DNA of 64,000 nt from Pseudomonas xantholysinigenes (GCF_014268885.2 NZ_CP077095.1:3627001-3691000), one strand, 5' to 3'; positions 35,711-45,030 are shown, numbered from the stretch's first letter. Numbers and translations are program-made. Notes: generated by a model not told the origin, from the letters alone.

Positions 35711-36682
35711 TCACCCCGCAAGAGAGATTTTGGGGTCAAACGGTATCCCCGACTTCACCACCCCGTAAACCAGGTGCAGCAGCTTGCGCATCGCCGCGCA
35801 GACGATCTGTTTGTAAGCTTTGTGCCGGCTGCTCAACCGCTCTGCCAGTTCCTTCACAACAGGGTTATGTCTGATTGAGACAGTGCCTGACATCCACAAG
35901 CCTGCACGCAGCCTTGAGGCGCCTGTACGCGAAATAGTGCTCTTACCTATGAACTCTCCCGATTGCTGCACCACTGGGTTTAAGCCTGAAAACGCGACAA
36001 TCGCAGAAGGGCTTTGGTATTTCAGTGGATCGCCCAGTTCGGCGAGCAGCAACGTAGCAGTGGTGTCACCCAAACCATCAATCGAGGTAATCAGCTCACG
36101 TCGCTTGCGCAGGTCTGGATCATCATCGATCGTCTGCTCGATGGCCTTCCTGGTCTTTTCCAGCTCTTCGTTGATGTGCCCGATTACGTCTTGAATCGAC
36201 TGCTGTACCGCATCTAGTGCGACATCCAAACGATTCTGCTCCATCTGGCGCATTTCCTTGAGGTCGTCCAGTCGCCGCACCAGAGCACGCAAGCGGCGCT
36301 GCGCAGGGGGCTCAGGCTCCCACTGGCGAAGCGAGACAGCCTTTTGTTGGCCATAGGCAGCAATGACTTTGGCGTCAGCCTTATCTGTTTTGACGCGCCG
36401 AAGCTCCACGTCAGCGAATTTCGCAATCACCGCCGGGTTCAGAATGCACACCCGATAACCTTGGTTGTGACAGTGCTCGGCCAGCGCTTCGTGATAGATG
36501 CCTGTAGCCTCCATAACAATCCAGGCGCCTGGTTCAGCATGGCGCTCAAGCCAGTCGCTAAACTGCCTGAACCCTCCAGGATCATTGGACAGCTTGGCTT
36601 TGGTGCGCATCTTGCCATTGGGGAGCGGGATGGCAATGTCGAAAGATTTTTTGGCGACATCAACGCCAACAAAGACGGACAT
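35711..36682 (-). CDS. IS110-family DEDD transposase/recombinase
   Basis: 323 residues from the ATG at 36682, chosen for its GAAGGAGGAGATC leader. The RuvC-like N-terminal domain has D8 (VFVGVDVAKK), E58 (WIVMEATGIYHE), D100 and D103 (VKTDKADAKV). The transposase_20 domain has the likely catalytic S241 in PVVQQSGEFIGKSTIS followed by RTGASRLRAGLWMSG. Spacing matches the IS621 recombinase as I recall it. The enzyme should excise the element as a circle and insert it using an RNA guide. Compared with copy 2 it has S instead of P in the C-terminal KISLAG. Confidence 0.95.
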   Translation of the reverse strand: MSVFVGVDVAKKSFDIAIPLPNGKMRTKAKLSNDPGGFRQFSDWLERHAEPGAWIVMEATGIYHEALAEHCHNQGYRVCILNPAVIAKFADVELRRVKTDKADAKVIAAYGQQKAVSLRQWEPEPPAQRRLRALVRRLDDLKEMRQMEQNRLDVALDAVQQSIQDVIGHINEELEKTRKAIEQTIDDDPDLRKRRELITSIDGLGDTTATLLLAELGDPLKYQSPSAIVAFSGLNPVVQQSGEFIGKSTISRTGASRLRAGLWMSGTVSIRHNPVVKELAERLSSRHKAYKQIVCAAMRKLLHLVYGVVKSGIPFDPKISLAG

Positions 36683-36724
36683 GATCTCCTCCTTCAAACT
36701 ACGAAAGTCGATCACCCTACACTC

Positions 36725-36865
36725 AGTTCAACCTTGTTAATGCGTGCTCACGCCGGGGGCGGGCACTAGATACCGTTCGAACTCGTCGAGTGGGGTTGGA
36801 AGACCAGAGCGTTATCTACAGTGCGGGCTTGATGCCCTTGGAGCGGCTCTGCTTCAAGGCCTTCC
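36725..36865 (-). ncRNA. Bridge-RNA candidate of IS110 copy 1
   Basis: In transposase orientation two guide loops can be drawn upstream of the transposase gene. Loop 1: stem AGAGC/GCTCT (36846-36850 with 36806-36810), capped by GGGC-ATCAA-GCCC (36825-36837). Its 5' side reads GCCGCTCC (36840-36847), equal to the left flank, and its 3' side CTGTAG (36816-36821), complementary to the right flank. Loop 2: stem AGTTCGAAC/GTTGAACT (36775-36783 with 36725-36732), with ACGGTATCT (36768-36776) equal to the element's right end and ACAAG (36733-36737) complementary to its left end. This is the layout described for IS621 bridge RNA. RNA ends are approximate. Confidence 0.75.
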
Positions 36866-36920
36866 CTCGATGATCAGTCGAGAACTTTCGCCTCTAGGGA
36901 GGCGAAAGTCGAGATACAAG

Positions 36921-37062
36921 GAGCGGCCTTGCCGAGGCGTCGGACCGGTCGGAAAGGGCTGCGTAGCGGCCCCAGGATCTCAGCGTCACCGCGAGATTGC
37001 CGGGGCCGCTGTGCGGCCCTTTCCGACCGGTCCGGCGCCCCGGCAAGGCCGCTCCTACAGGG
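36921..37062. repeat. REP palindrome carrying IS copy 1
   Basis: The interrupted arm GAGCGGCCTTGCC at 36921 pairs with GGCAAGGCCGCTCCTAC near 37042-37058, with inner arms GGACCGGTCGGAAAGGGC and complement. Only the left arm is split by the IS; the right arm retains GCCGCTCCTACAG at 37048-37060. Confidence 0.88.
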
Positions 37063-37073
37063 GGGGATGAACG

Positions 37074-38699
37074 TCAAACAGAGAACCGCTGCACCAGGGT
37101 GTTGAGGTCCACCGCCAACCGCGACAGCGCCTGGCTGGCAGCGGAGGTTTCCTCGGCCCCGGCCGAGGACTGGTGGGCCAGATCGCGAATGGTGGTCAAA
37201 TTGCGATCCACTTCCCGCGCCACCTGGGCCTGCTGCTCCGAGGCACTGGCAATAACCAGGTTGCGTTCGTTGATCTGGCCGATGGCCGCCGCGATCGCCT
37301 CCAGCGCCTCTCCCGCGGCATGGGCGCCGTCCAAGGTCGAGCGCGCCTGCGCATCGCTGTGCTGCATGCCCTGCACCGCCCGCTCGGCGCCGCTGCGGAT
37401 GGCCACGATCATCTGCTCGATTTCCTGGGTCGAACTCTGCGTGCGATGGGCCAGGGCCCGCACTTCGTCGGCGACCACGGCAAACCCGCGCCCGGCCTCC
37501 CCGGCCCGCGCCGCCTCGATGGCGGCGTTGAGCGCCAGCAGGTTGGTCTGCTCGGCGATCGAACCAATCACGTCCAGCACCTTGCTGATGTCATGCACCT
37601 GCTGCGCCAACTGGCCGACCTCCTCGGCATTGCCCGCCACGCCGCTGGCCAACGCCTCGATGGCGGTGACCGTGGCACGCACCTGCTCACGCCCCTGGCG
37701 GGCAATTTGATCGGAAGAACGGGACGCCTCGGAAGTCGCCACGGCATTGCTTGCCACCTCTTCCACCGCCGCGGTCATCTGGTTCACCGCCGTGGCCGCC
37801 TGCTCGATTTCCATGCTCTGCTGCTGCAGGCCGCGAGTGGCATCCTCGGTGACCGCGCTCAGCTCCTCGGAGGCGGAGGCCAGCTGGCTGGCGGAATCGG
37901 AGATCTGCCCGATGGTCTCGCGCAGGCTCTGCTGCATGCTCTTGAGCGCAGCCAGCAGGCGCGCGGGCTCGTCATCGCCCTGCACGGTGATCTGCGGTGT
38001 CAGGTCGCCCGTGGCCACCGTCTCGGCCACTGCCAACGACTGCCCAAGTGGACGCACGATACTGCGGGTCAGCGCCAGCGCAAGCACCACCGTGATGCTC
38101 AGGGCAATCACCAACAACACACCCACCCAGACCTTGGCACCGTTGTACACCGCCTCGGCCAGGTCGGTGGCCGAGTTGGCCTGGTGATTGTTCAGCTCGA
38201 TCAGCTCGTTGAGGGTGGCGGTCATCTGGTCGGCCAGCTGGTTCATCTCTCCGTTGACCAATGCAGCTGCCGCGTCGATACGCTTGTCCATGGCCAGTTG
38301 CACGACCTGGCCTTGCAGTGCCATGTACTGCCCCTCGAGCCCCTGGTAACGATCGAACAGGGTCCGCTCCTCGGGCAGCACGATCAGCGAGTCATAGTGA
38401 TTCTGCGCCTTGCTCAGGCCACCCTTGATCTCGTCGATGCGAGCACGGTTCTGCTGCTGGGCGGCCGGGTCGGTATTGACCAACAAGCGCAGGGTCAAGG
38501 CGCGGATACGCAGCATGTCCTGGGTCATGTGGCCCACCGAAATCACGCTGGGCAACCAGTTGTTGTCCACCTGCTCGGACTGCTGGCGCATGCTGGTCAT
38601 CTGCTGCAAGGCAAAACCGCCCAGCGCCACCACCAGCAATGCCATGATGCCAAAGCCGAGGCCCGCGCGAGGGGCGATATTCAAGCGTCTGAGGCTCAT
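37074..38699 (-). CDS. Methyl-accepting chemotaxis protein
   Basis: 541 residues from the ATG at 38699, which follows GGGAGG; an ATG 11 codons earlier lacks a site. A short cytosolic N-terminus, membrane helix ~13-33, a ~155-residue periplasmic domain of the four-helix-bundle type ([20 protein letters not shown]), a second helix ~190-210, HAMP, and the cytosolic signalling hairpin with [20 protein letters not shown] and [17 protein letters not shown] at the tip. It will couple to CheA/CheW encoded elsewhere. The sensed ligand is not evident. No C-terminal CheR-tethering pentapeptide is present (ends LVQRFSV). Confidence 0.94.
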   Translation of the reverse strand: MSLRRLNIAPRAGLGFGIMALLVVALGGFALQQMTSMRQQSEQVDNNWLPSVISVGHMTQDMLRIRALTLRLLVNTDPAAQQQNRARIDEIKGGLSKAQNHYDSLIVLPEERTLFDRYQGLEGQYMALQGQVVQLAMDKRIDAAAALVNGEMNQLADQMTATLNELIELNNHQANSATDLAEAVYNGAKVWVGVLLVIALSITVVLALALTRSIVRPLGQSLAVAETVATGDLTPQITVQGDDEPARLLAALKSMQQSLRETIGQISDSASQLASASEELSAVTEDATRGLQQQSMEIEQAATAVNQMTAAVEEVASNAVATSEASRSSDQIARQGREQVRATVTAIEALASGVAGNAEEVGQLAQQVHDISKVLDVIGSIAEQTNLLALNAAIEAARAGEAGRGFAVVADEVRALAHRTQSSTQEIEQMIVAIRSGAERAVQGMQHSDAQARSTLDGAHAAGEALEAIAAAIGQINERNLVIASASEQQAQVAREVDRNLTTIRDLAHQSSAGAEETSAASQALSRLAVDLNTLVQRFSV

Positions 38700-38814
38700 T
38701 TCCAGGATCCCTCCCATAAGCGTTATTTCCATTGCTTAAAGAAGGTATCGGGCCCTTTGGAATTTGCGTAAGACGAAAAGGCGATATCAAAACGCCACGC
38801 ACGACTGAACGGCG

Positions 38815-39822
38815 CTATTTCACGCTTTTTGGCAGCAGATCGAGAAAATTCTGCCGGCTCACCTGTTCCGCCACTGCCACCGGCAAGGCATCGAGGAAGG
38901 AATCGAAGCCGTGCATCTGCTCGCCCAGGCTGGCGAAACGCCCAACGAGATCGGACCCCAGCACGAACCGCGTCGGGAAACGCTCGACCAGTTCGACCCA
39001 AGCCTTGCGCGGCTTGCCCCGGGCATCCAGCAAGTAGGGCTCGCGCACGCTCCAGGACAGGTCCACATACAGGTTCGGATAATCCTCCAGCAGCCGGGTC
39101 AATACCGGCAGGAGGAAGTCCAGGTGCTCTTGGTGGCGGTGGATCTCCAGGCTGCTGCCGGCATGGGCCCAGATGAAACGGGTATGCGGATGGTTGCGCA
39201 GCGGCTCCTCGATCTCGGCCAGGTACAGCGGGTTGCGCTCGCGCTTGGAGGTTATGTTCGAGTGCAGCAACACGGGCAAGTCACGTTCGGCGGCCAGGTG
39301 ATAGATGCGGGTCATGGCTTCGTTGTTGGCCCGTGGCGTGTCGCCACTGGTCAGGGCGGTAAGGTCGTCGTGGCGGGTGAACACCTCGCCGATGCCTTGC
39401 CAAAGGCCCGGGTAAAGCTCGAGCATGCGCTCGATATGGCTGACGGCGTTCTTGTCCACCGGATTGAAACCGGTGAGGAATGGATGAAAGCGACGGCGCT
39501 GCCGTGGCTCAAGCTTCTCCAGCGCAGCGGCCACGTAGAGGTCGGTGGCGCTGTACCAGTAGGCATCGGCATCGTCGCCAGCGTAATAGCGCGGGCGCTT
39601 GGGCTCATCCTCGTGCCACTTCTTGGCCACCGGAATGCCGGAGATCATCGACTGCTCAACTCCGGCCGCGTCCATGGCCTTGAGCAGCGCCGGCATGCCC
39701 TCGGTTTCCTGGAAAAAGTCCACGTAATGCAGGTGAGCATCGCTGTAGCGGTAGTCGCGGGCCTGAGCGGCGTCGAACAGGCCTGCGCTCAGCAGCAGGC
39801 AAGCCAGTGTGCGGGCGATCAT
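38815..39822 (-). CDS. Exported amidohydrolase-family protein
   Basis: 335 residues with a signal peptide (LACLLLSAGLFDAAQA) and a strong AAAGGAGG site. The TIM-barrel amidohydrolase-2 fold is shown by the metal-binding DAHLHYVDFF near residue 29, LLHSNITSKRERNP, FIWAHAGSSLEIHRHQ and VLGSDLVGRFASLG (the last Asp). Members are metal-dependent hydrolases or decarboxylases; the substrate here is unknown. Location in the periplasm is unusual for the family, since most are cytosolic. It is divergent from the pirin gene. Confidence 0.86.
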   Translation of the reverse strand: MIARTLACLLLSAGLFDAAQARDYRYSDAHLHYVDFFQETEGMPALLKAMDAAGVEQSMISGIPVAKKWHEDEPKRPRYYAGDDADAYWYSATDLYVAAALEKLEPRQRRRFHPFLTGFNPVDKNAVSHIERMLELYPGLWQGIGEVFTRHDDLTALTSGDTPRANNEAMTRIYHLAAERDLPVLLHSNITSKRERNPLYLAEIEEPLRNHPHTRFIWAHAGSSLEIHRHQEHLDFLLPVLTRLLEDYPNLYVDLSWSVREPYLLDARGKPRKAWVELVERFPTRFVLGSDLVGRFASLGEQMHGFDSFLDALPVAVAEQVSRQNFLDLLPKSVK

Positions 39823-39931
39823 CGTAGCCTCCTTTGCCGGTACCGCAAGAGTAGACCGGGTAGCGCCCGCGACGGTTCAGCCACGGGCGGCGAAACGCTA
39901 TGCTTGCAGGCATCCCTCAAGGAGTGTCGCC

Positions 39932-40795
39932 ATGAGCAGTCCCCTGGTCATCCGCCCACGCGCCGAGTCGGTCGAGGGCCAACCCATCCTGCGCCCACTG
40001 CCCTCGGCGCAGTGCCGCAGCGTCGGGCCCTTCGTGTTCTTCGACCATATGCTGGAAACCGACTACGCGCCGGGCCATGGCATGGACATTCGCCAGCATC
40101 CGCATATCGGCCTGTCCACCCTCACCTACCTGTTCGAGGGTGAAATCCAGCACAAGGACAGCCTGGGCTCGGACCAGCGCGTACTGGCGGGCGAGGTCAG
40201 CTGGATGACCGCCGGGGCCGGCGTGGCGCATGTCGAGCGCACGCCGGCTGAAGTATTCGCGCACGGCTCGCGGTTGCATGGGCTGCAGGTCTGGCTGGCC
40301 TCGCCGCAAAGCGCCGAACAAGGGCCGGCGAGCTACAGCCACCACCCGGCGGCCAGCCTCCCGGTCAGCGATAGCCTGGGCGTGCAGATTCGCCTGATTG
40401 CCGGCACCGGCTTCTGCCTGGAGTCCCCCGTGCCAGTGCTCTCCCCCACGCTCTATGCGCATGTGCGCATGCAGCCAGCCACTACCCTGGTCGTGCCGAC
40501 GGAGCACGCGCAGCGCGCGCTGTATCTGCTTGAAGGTGAGTTGATGCTGGATAACGAGGAAGTCGAGCCATGCAGCCTGGTCGTGCTGCCCGAGGGTGAA
40601 GAGGTGGTTTTGTATGCCGAGGAGCAATGCCAACTGGTGCTGATCGGCGGCGCGCCGCTGGATGGGCCGCGGCGGATGAACTGGAATTTCGTGGCCAGTG
40701 ATGCGGAGCTGATCGAGCGAGCGCGGGCCAAGTGGGCTGCTGGGGATTGGCCGACGGTGCCGGGAGAAACTTCGAGAATCGAGTTGCCTCGCTAA
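39932..40795 (+). CDS. Pirin-family bicupin protein
   Basis: 287 residues from the ATG at 39932 with AAGGAG upstream. The N-terminal cupin has the metal-binding pattern RQHPHIGLSTLTYLFEGEIQ and DSLGSDQRVLAGEVSWMTAG, then AGVAHVERTP. Pirins bind iron through these His/Glu residues; bacterial members include quercetin dioxygenases and regulators of pyruvate metabolism. The specific role is not evident from the context. Confidence 0.92.
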   Translation: MSSPLVIRPRAESVEGQPILRPLPSAQCRSVGPFVFFDHMLETDYAPGHGMDIRQHPHIGLSTLTYLFEGEIQHKDSLGSDQRVLAGEVSWMTAGAGVAHVERTPAEVFAHGSRLHGLQVWLASPQSAEQGPASYSHHPAASLPVSDSLGVQIRLIAGTGFCLESPVPVLSPTLYAHVRMQPATTLVVPTEHAQRALYLLEGELMLDNEEVEPCSLVVLPEGEEVVLYAEEQCQLVLIGGAPLDGPRRMNWNFVASDAELIERARAKWAAGDWPTVPGETSRIELPR

Positions 40796-40825
40796 ATTGG
40801 GGCCGCTTTGCGGCCCCCTGCGGTA

Positions 40826-41551
40826 TCAGCGCTGGAATACTTCCTTGAGCAGGTTATGCATCGCGCGGAACGCCCGCTCGGAGGTGCGCCGGTCATACTG
40901 CATCTTGCCCGGCACATTGGCATTTGGGTCGGTGAACGAGTGCACCGCACCGCCGTAGCTGAGCAATTGCCAGTCGACCTTGGCGGCGTTCATCTCCTTC
41001 TCGAAGGCCGGTAGCTGCTCTTTGGGCACCAGCGGATCGGAGGCGCCATGAAGGACCAGCACCGAGCCTTTGATACGCTTGGCATCCTCAGGGTTCGGCG
41101 TGTCCAGGGTGCCATGGAAGGAAACGGCGGCCTTCAGGTCGGCGCCGGTTCGGGCCAGCTCGAGGGCGCAGCAACCGCCGAAGCAGAAGCCGAAGGTGGC
41201 CACCTTGCCGGGCTCCAGCAAGGCCTTCGATTGCCCCACCAGTTGCGCCAACGCCTCCTGCATGCGCTTGCGCAGCTCAGCGCGATCGTTCTTCAGCGGC
41301 ATCATGGCCGCGCCCGCCTCGTCGGCATTGGACGGACGTATCGACTGGCCGTAGAGGTCGGCAATCAGCACCACATAGCCTTGCTCCGCCACTTCCTTGG
41401 CGATGCGTTCGGCGCCCTCGCCGATACCCATCCAGTTCGGCGCCATCACCAGTCCTGGGCGCCCCAAGGCGCCTGGCTCGTAGACGAGGCGGCTCTCATA
41501 GGCCTTGCCTGACAGGTGGTAGACCAGCGATTCGACGATGACCTTGCTCAT
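40826..41551 (-). CDS. Dienelactone-hydrolase family protein
   Basis: 241 residues. The nucleophile is Cys in TFGFCFGGCCALE near residue 122, with Asp in LHGASDPLVPKEQL and His in GGAVHSFTDPNANV completing the triad. The family hydrolyses dienelactones in the chlorocatechol pathway, but this isolated genomic context (no catabolic genes nearby) suggests a general carboxymethylenebutenolidase-like esterase. Convergent with the pirin gene. Confidence 0.9.
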   Translation of the reverse strand: MSKVIVESLVYHLSGKAYESRLVYEPGALGRPGLVMAPNWMGIGEGAERIAKEVAEQGYVVLIADLYGQSIRPSNADEAGAAMMPLKNDRAELRKRMQEALAQLVGQSKALLEPGKVATFGFCFGGCCALELARTGADLKAAVSFHGTLDTPNPEDAKRIKGSVLVLHGASDPLVPKEQLPAFEKEMNAAKVDWQLLSYGGAVHSFTDPNANVPGKMQYDRRTSERAFRAMHNLLKEVFQR

Positions 41552-41627
41552 TCAGCTCTCCTTGGGCTTCACGGGTCAGCACATGATAGATGCATTCGTG
41601 GGAGCGGGCTTGACCCCGCCAGAAATG

Positions 41628-41651
41628 AAAAAGCCCGCCGAAGCGGGCTTT
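41628..41651 (-). terminator. Terminator of htpG
   Basis: AAAGCCCGCC-GAA-GCGGGCTTT forms a hairpin just downstream of the htpG stop. On the minus strand it is followed by TTCATTTCT. Confidence 0.75.
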
Positions 41652-41663
41652 GTCTGCGTCAGG

Positions 41664-43571
41664 TCAAGCGGACAGCTCGACCAGCAGCTTGTTGAGGCGG
41701 CGCACATAGGCCGCCGGGTCTTTCAGGCTGTCGCCCGCCGCCAACGCGGCCTGGTCGAACAGGATGTGCGAAAGCTCGGCGAAACGGTCTTCACTTTGCT
41801 CGCCATCGAGCTTCTCGATCAGCGGGTGGCTCGGGTTGAACTCGAAGATCGGCTTGGAATCCGGCACCTTCTGCCCGCTGGCCTCGAGGATCTGGCGCAT
41901 CTGCAGGCCCAGGTCCTGTTCGCCGATGGCCAGGATCGCCGGCGAGTCGGTCAGGCGATGCGACACACGCACTTCAGCGACGCTGTCGCCCAGCGCGCCT
42001 TTCAGACGCTCGACCAGGCCTTCCTTGTCCTTGGCGACTTCTTCCTGGGCCTTCTTGTCCTCTTCGGAGTCCAGCTTGCCCAGGTCCAGGTCGCCACGGG
42101 CGACATCGACGAAAGCCTTGCCGTCGAACTCGTTGAGGTAGCTCATCAGCCACTCGTCAATGCGATCGGTCAGCAGCAGCACTTCGATGCCTTTCTTGCG
42201 GAAGACTTCCAGGTGCGGGCTGTTCTTGACCTGGGCGTAGGATTCGCCGGTCAGGAAGTAGATCTTGTCCTGGCCTTCCTTGGCGCGGGCCAGGTAGTCG
42301 GCCAGGGCGACGCTCTGCTCGCCGCTGTCGTCGTGGGTGGAGGCAAAGCGCAGCAGACCTGCGATCTTCTCCTTGTTGGCGAAGTCCTCGGCCGGACCTT
42401 CCTTCATCACCTGGCCGAAGTTCTTCCAGAAGCCCTTGTACTGCTCGGGCTCGTTCTTCGCCAGTTTCTCCAGCATGTCCAGCACACGCTTGGTCAGCGC
42501 GGTCTTCATCGAGTCGATGATCGGATCCTTCTGCAGGATCTCGCGGGAGACGTTCAGCGACAGGTCGTTGGAATCGACCACACCCTTGATGAAACGCAGG
42601 TACAGCGGCAGGAACGAATCGGCCTGGTCCATGATGAACACACGCTGCACGTACAGCTTCAGGCCGCGTGGCGCTTCGCGCTGGTACAGGTCGAACGGCG
42701 CGCGGGCCGGCACGTAGAGCAGCGAGTTGTATTCGAGCTTGCCTTCGACCTTGTTGTGGCTCCAGGCCAGCGGGTTCTCGAAGTCATGGCCGATGTGCTT
42801 GTAGAACTCCTGGTACTCCTCGTCCTTGACCTCGGTGCGCGGACGGGTCCACAGGGCGCTGGCGCGGTTGACGGTTTCCCACTCCTGCGCTGGCTTTTCC
42901 TCGCCTTCAGCGACTTCGGCCTGCTCCTTGGGCAGTTCGATCGGCAGGGCGATGTGGTCGGAGTACTTCTTGACGATGTTGCGCAGGCGCCAGCCATCGG
43001 CGAACTCGTCCTCGCCCTGCTTCAGGTGCAGGACAATACGGGTGCCGCGCTGTGGCTTGTCGACGGTGGCGACTTCGAATTCACCCTCGCCCTTGGATGA
43101 CCAGTGCACGCCCTCGGCGGCTGGCAGGCCGGCGCGGCGGCTGAACACATCGACCTTGTCGGCGACGATGAAGGCGGAGTAGAAGCCCACGCCGAACTGG
43201 CCGATCAGGTGCGAGTCCTTCTTCTGGTCGCCCGTGAGGTTCTTCATGAAGTCGGCGGTGCCGGACTTGGCGATGGTGCCCAGGTGCGCGATGACGTCTT
43301 CGCGGCTCATGCCGATGCCGTTGTCCTCGAGGGTCACGGTGTTGGCGGCCTTGTCGAAGCTCAGGCGGATCTTCAGCTCGGCGTCGCCCTCAAGCAGCTC
43401 AGGCTTGGCCAGGGCCTCAAAACGCAGCTTGTCGGCGGCATCGGAGGCGTTGGAGATCAACTCGCGCAGGAAGATCTCCTTGTTCGAATACAGGGAATGG
43501 ATCATGAGGTGCAGCAGTTGCTTTACCTCGGTCTGGAAGCCCAGGGTTTCTTTTTGAGACTCCACGCTCAT
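41664..43571 (-). CDS. htpG: Hsp90-family molecular chaperone HtpG
   Basis: 635 residues from the ATG at 43571; a TTG three codons upstream lies too close to GGAG. The GHKL ATPase domain shows [34 protein letters not shown] and [17 protein letters not shown]; the middle domain has [16 protein letters not shown] and the C-terminal dimerisation domain closes the protein. HtpG is the bacterial Hsp90, working with DnaK in the cytosol. No heat-shock promoter was evident upstream. Confidence 0.97.
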   Translation of the reverse strand: MSVESQKETLGFQTEVKQLLHLMIHSLYSNKEIFLRELISNASDAADKLRFEALAKPELLEGDAELKIRLSFDKAANTVTLEDNGIGMSREDVIAHLGTIAKSGTADFMKNLTGDQKKDSHLIGQFGVGFYSAFIVADKVDVFSRRAGLPAAEGVHWSSKGEGEFEVATVDKPQRGTRIVLHLKQGEDEFADGWRLRNIVKKYSDHIALPIELPKEQAEVAEGEEKPAQEWETVNRASALWTRPRTEVKDEEYQEFYKHIGHDFENPLAWSHNKVEGKLEYNSLLYVPARAPFDLYQREAPRGLKLYVQRVFIMDQADSFLPLYLRFIKGVVDSNDLSLNVSREILQKDPIIDSMKTALTKRVLDMLEKLAKNEPEQYKGFWKNFGQVMKEGPAEDFANKEKIAGLLRFASTHDDSGEQSVALADYLARAKEGQDKIYFLTGESYAQVKNSPHLEVFRKKGIEVLLLTDRIDEWLMSYLNEFDGKAFVDVARGDLDLGKLDSEEDKKAQEEVAKDKEGLVERLKGALGDSVAEVRVSHRLTDSPAILAIGEQDLGLQMRQILEASGQKVPDSKPIFEFNPSHPLIEKLDGEQSEDRFAELSHILFDQAALAAGDSLKDPAAYVRRLNKLLVELSA

Positions 43572-43666
43572 GGTCTTCAAAACTCCAATCTGTTGGTTGT
43601 TGGCGCCGGGCGGCCGTCATGGCCTGCTTTTGATGGCGGATGTCCAGCAGATGGGGGCAGCCCCGA

Positions 43667-44125
43667 CTATTTCAAGGGCTTTTCCGGTTCAATCTTGAAA
43701 TGCGCGCGTGCCGTGGCGATGGGCGAGTCGCGATCGCCCTGCCAGGCGGTGATGGCGACATTGGTCACCCGCCGGCCCTGGCGCCACAGCTGGCATTGGG
43801 CGAAGGTGTCGCGGTAATGGCCGGCGCGCAGGTAATCGATGGAAAAATCGATGATCTTCGGGATGCTCGCGCTCTCGCTGTAGATCAGCAGGTACAGCGC
43901 CGCCGACAACTCCATGAAGCCAGCAATTACCCCGCCATGGATCGCCGGCAGCAGAGGGTTGCCGATATTGTCCGGATTGGCTGGCAGGCGAAACAGCAGG
44001 TCGTCGCCCTGGCGCTCGCAGGCGATGCCAATCAAGCCGGCATAGGGAATCAGCGCCAGCAACGGCTGGTAGTCACCACGCGCATGGGCCTGGTTCAGTT
44101 GCTGGCGAATATCGGCCGGGATCAT
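43667..44125 (-). CDS. PaaI/hotdog thioesterase
   Basis: 152 residues beginning MIPADIRQQLNQ. The hotdog-fold core has NPLLPAIHGGVIAGFMELSA (the HGG motif) and IIDFSIDYLRAGHYRDTFAQ. This family hydrolyses acyl-CoA thioesters. Its ATG overlaps the stop of a second hotdog thioesterase gene (ATGA), so the two are coupled and may form a hetero-oligomer or act on related acyl-CoAs (inference). Confidence 0.88.
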   Translation of the reverse strand: MIPADIRQQLNQAHARGDYQPLLALIPYAGLIGIACERQGDDLLFRLPANPDNIGNPLLPAIHGGVIAGFMELSAALYLLIYSESASIPKIIDFSIDYLRAGHYRDTFAQCQLWRQGRRVTNVAITAWQGDRDSPIATARAHFKIEPEKPLK

Positions 44126-44598
44126 GGACGCGACTCCTTGAGGCTGTTGCCGAAGCGGATGCCGCCCTTGACCTCCTGGCCCAGGCGCATGAAGGTACCC
44201 ACCACCTGGCAGATCGGCTGCCGGGGGTCGTCCTGATAGGCCGTGCCGCGGGTGAAGATCACATCGCGGGTCACCCGGTAGCACAGGGCATGGCCGTAGA
44301 TATCCTTGCCCGCCTCGGCCGGATGCATGTAGTCGATGCGCAGGTCCAGCGTCGGGCACACCTCGAAACGCGGCAGGGCGCAGAGCGTGGCCATGCCGCA
44401 GGTGGTGTCCATCAAGGTGGTCAGCACCCCGCCGTGCACGGCGCCGCTTTGTGGATTGCCGACAATGACCGGCGACCAGGGCAGCACCAGGGTCATGCCC
44501 TCGGCATCGGCGTGATGCACGCGCATGTTCAAGACCTGGCAATGTCTGAGCGCCGACAGGAAGCGCTCGGCCATGGCCATCAAGGCAGTGTCGTTCAT
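44122..44598 (-). CDS. PaaI/hotdog thioesterase
   Basis: 158 residues from the ATG at 44598, with AGGGACGG upstream. The motif SGAVHGGVLTTLMDTTCGMA and LDLRIDYMHPAEAGKDI are typical of PaaI-type thioesterases. It is the first gene of the coupled pair. Its substrate cannot be read from the sequence. Confidence 0.9.
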   Translation of the reverse strand: MNDTALMAMAERFLSALRHCQVLNMRVHHADAEGMTLVLPWSPVIVGNPQSGAVHGGVLTTLMDTTCGMATLCALPRFEVCPTLDLRIDYMHPAEAGKDIYGHALCYRVTRDVIFTRGTAYQDDPRQPICQVVGTFMRLGQEVKGGIRFGNSLKESRP

Positions 44599-44668
44599 TA
44601 TCCGTCCCTGCATGAAACCGTTAAAAAGTCCATATAGCTCGGACAGTTATATATCTGTAACCTGGGTG

Positions 44669-44697
44669 GAACTTATTCGCCCCCGGCGAACTCGAAG
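44669..44697 (+). promoter_or_regulatory. AlgU/sigma-22-like promoter candidate
   Basis: GAACTT at 44669-44674 is followed after 17 bp by TCGAAG (44692-44697). The extracytoplasmic-sigma AlgU consensus is GAACTT-N16/17-TCtga, so the -35 is perfect and the -10 is partial. It lies 39 bases before the start of a small lipoprotein gene, the kind of envelope gene often in this regulon. Confidence 0.4.
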
Positions 44698-44735
44698 GAA
44701 CAAGTAAAGTTATTCCACCAAGGAGAGACACCCCC

Positions 44736-45020
44736 ATGCGTAAACCTTTTGCTTTTGCTCTGATGCTGGCCGCTGCCATGGGCCTGGCTGCTTGCGATAA
44801 AGCGAGCGAAGACAAGGCCCAGGACGCACAGCAACACGCCGAGCAGGCCCAGGAAAAGATGGGCGAAGCTCAGGATAAATTGAACGACGCCGCCAAGGAA
44901 AACGCCGAAGCCGCCAAAGATCAGGCCGAAGCGCAGCAGAAGGCCGCCGAGGAAGCCGCACCGGCCACTCCGGCGCCGGAAACCGCGCCAGCCACCCCTG
45001 CCGAACCTGCCAAGCAGTAA
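44736..45020 (+). CDS. Small Ala/Glu/Lys-rich lipoprotein
   Basis: 94 residues with a lipoprotein signal: LMLAAAMGLAAC, lipidated Cys at residue 20, followed by D (inner-membrane retention signal by the E. coli rule, less strict in Pseudomonas). Residues 23-72 are a charged helical stretch with heptad-like QAQEKMGEAQDKLNDAAKEN, and the tail is Ala/Pro/Glu (PATPAPETAPATPAEPAKQ). AAGGAGAG precedes the start. A possible AlgU promoter suggests an envelope-stress role (inference). Function unknown. Confidence 0.85.
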   Translation: MRKPFAFALMLAAAMGLAACDKASEDKAQDAQQHAEQAQEKMGEAQDKLNDAAKENAEAAKDQAEAQQKAAEEAAPATPAPETAPATPAEPAKQ

Positions 45021-45030
45021 TCGCGCAGCA

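Larger units (their letters stand above)
35696..36920 (-). mobile_element. IS110-family insertion sequence, copy 1 (1,225 bp), inserted in a REP arm
   Basis: The boundaries come from comparison with the second copy at 60912-62136: shared sequence starts around 35690 and stops at 36930, and the outer shared bases are REP sequence. Joining the flanks restores CTGTAG+GAGCGGCCTT, the intact REP arm. In transposase orientation a CT dinucleotide borders both ends, as expected for the IS110 core. There are no terminal inverted repeats and no target duplication beyond the core. One base difference from copy 2 was noted (GAGAGATT versus GAGGGATT near 35725). It resembles the P. putida elements ISPpu9/ISPpu10, known for REP association; the exact name needs a database match. 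Confidence 0.92.

Noticed and set aside
44643..44658. ACAGTTATATATCTGT as a LexA box upstream of the lipoprotein
   Set aside because: The half-sites are in the wrong orientation (ACAG...CTGT rather than CTGT...ACAG).
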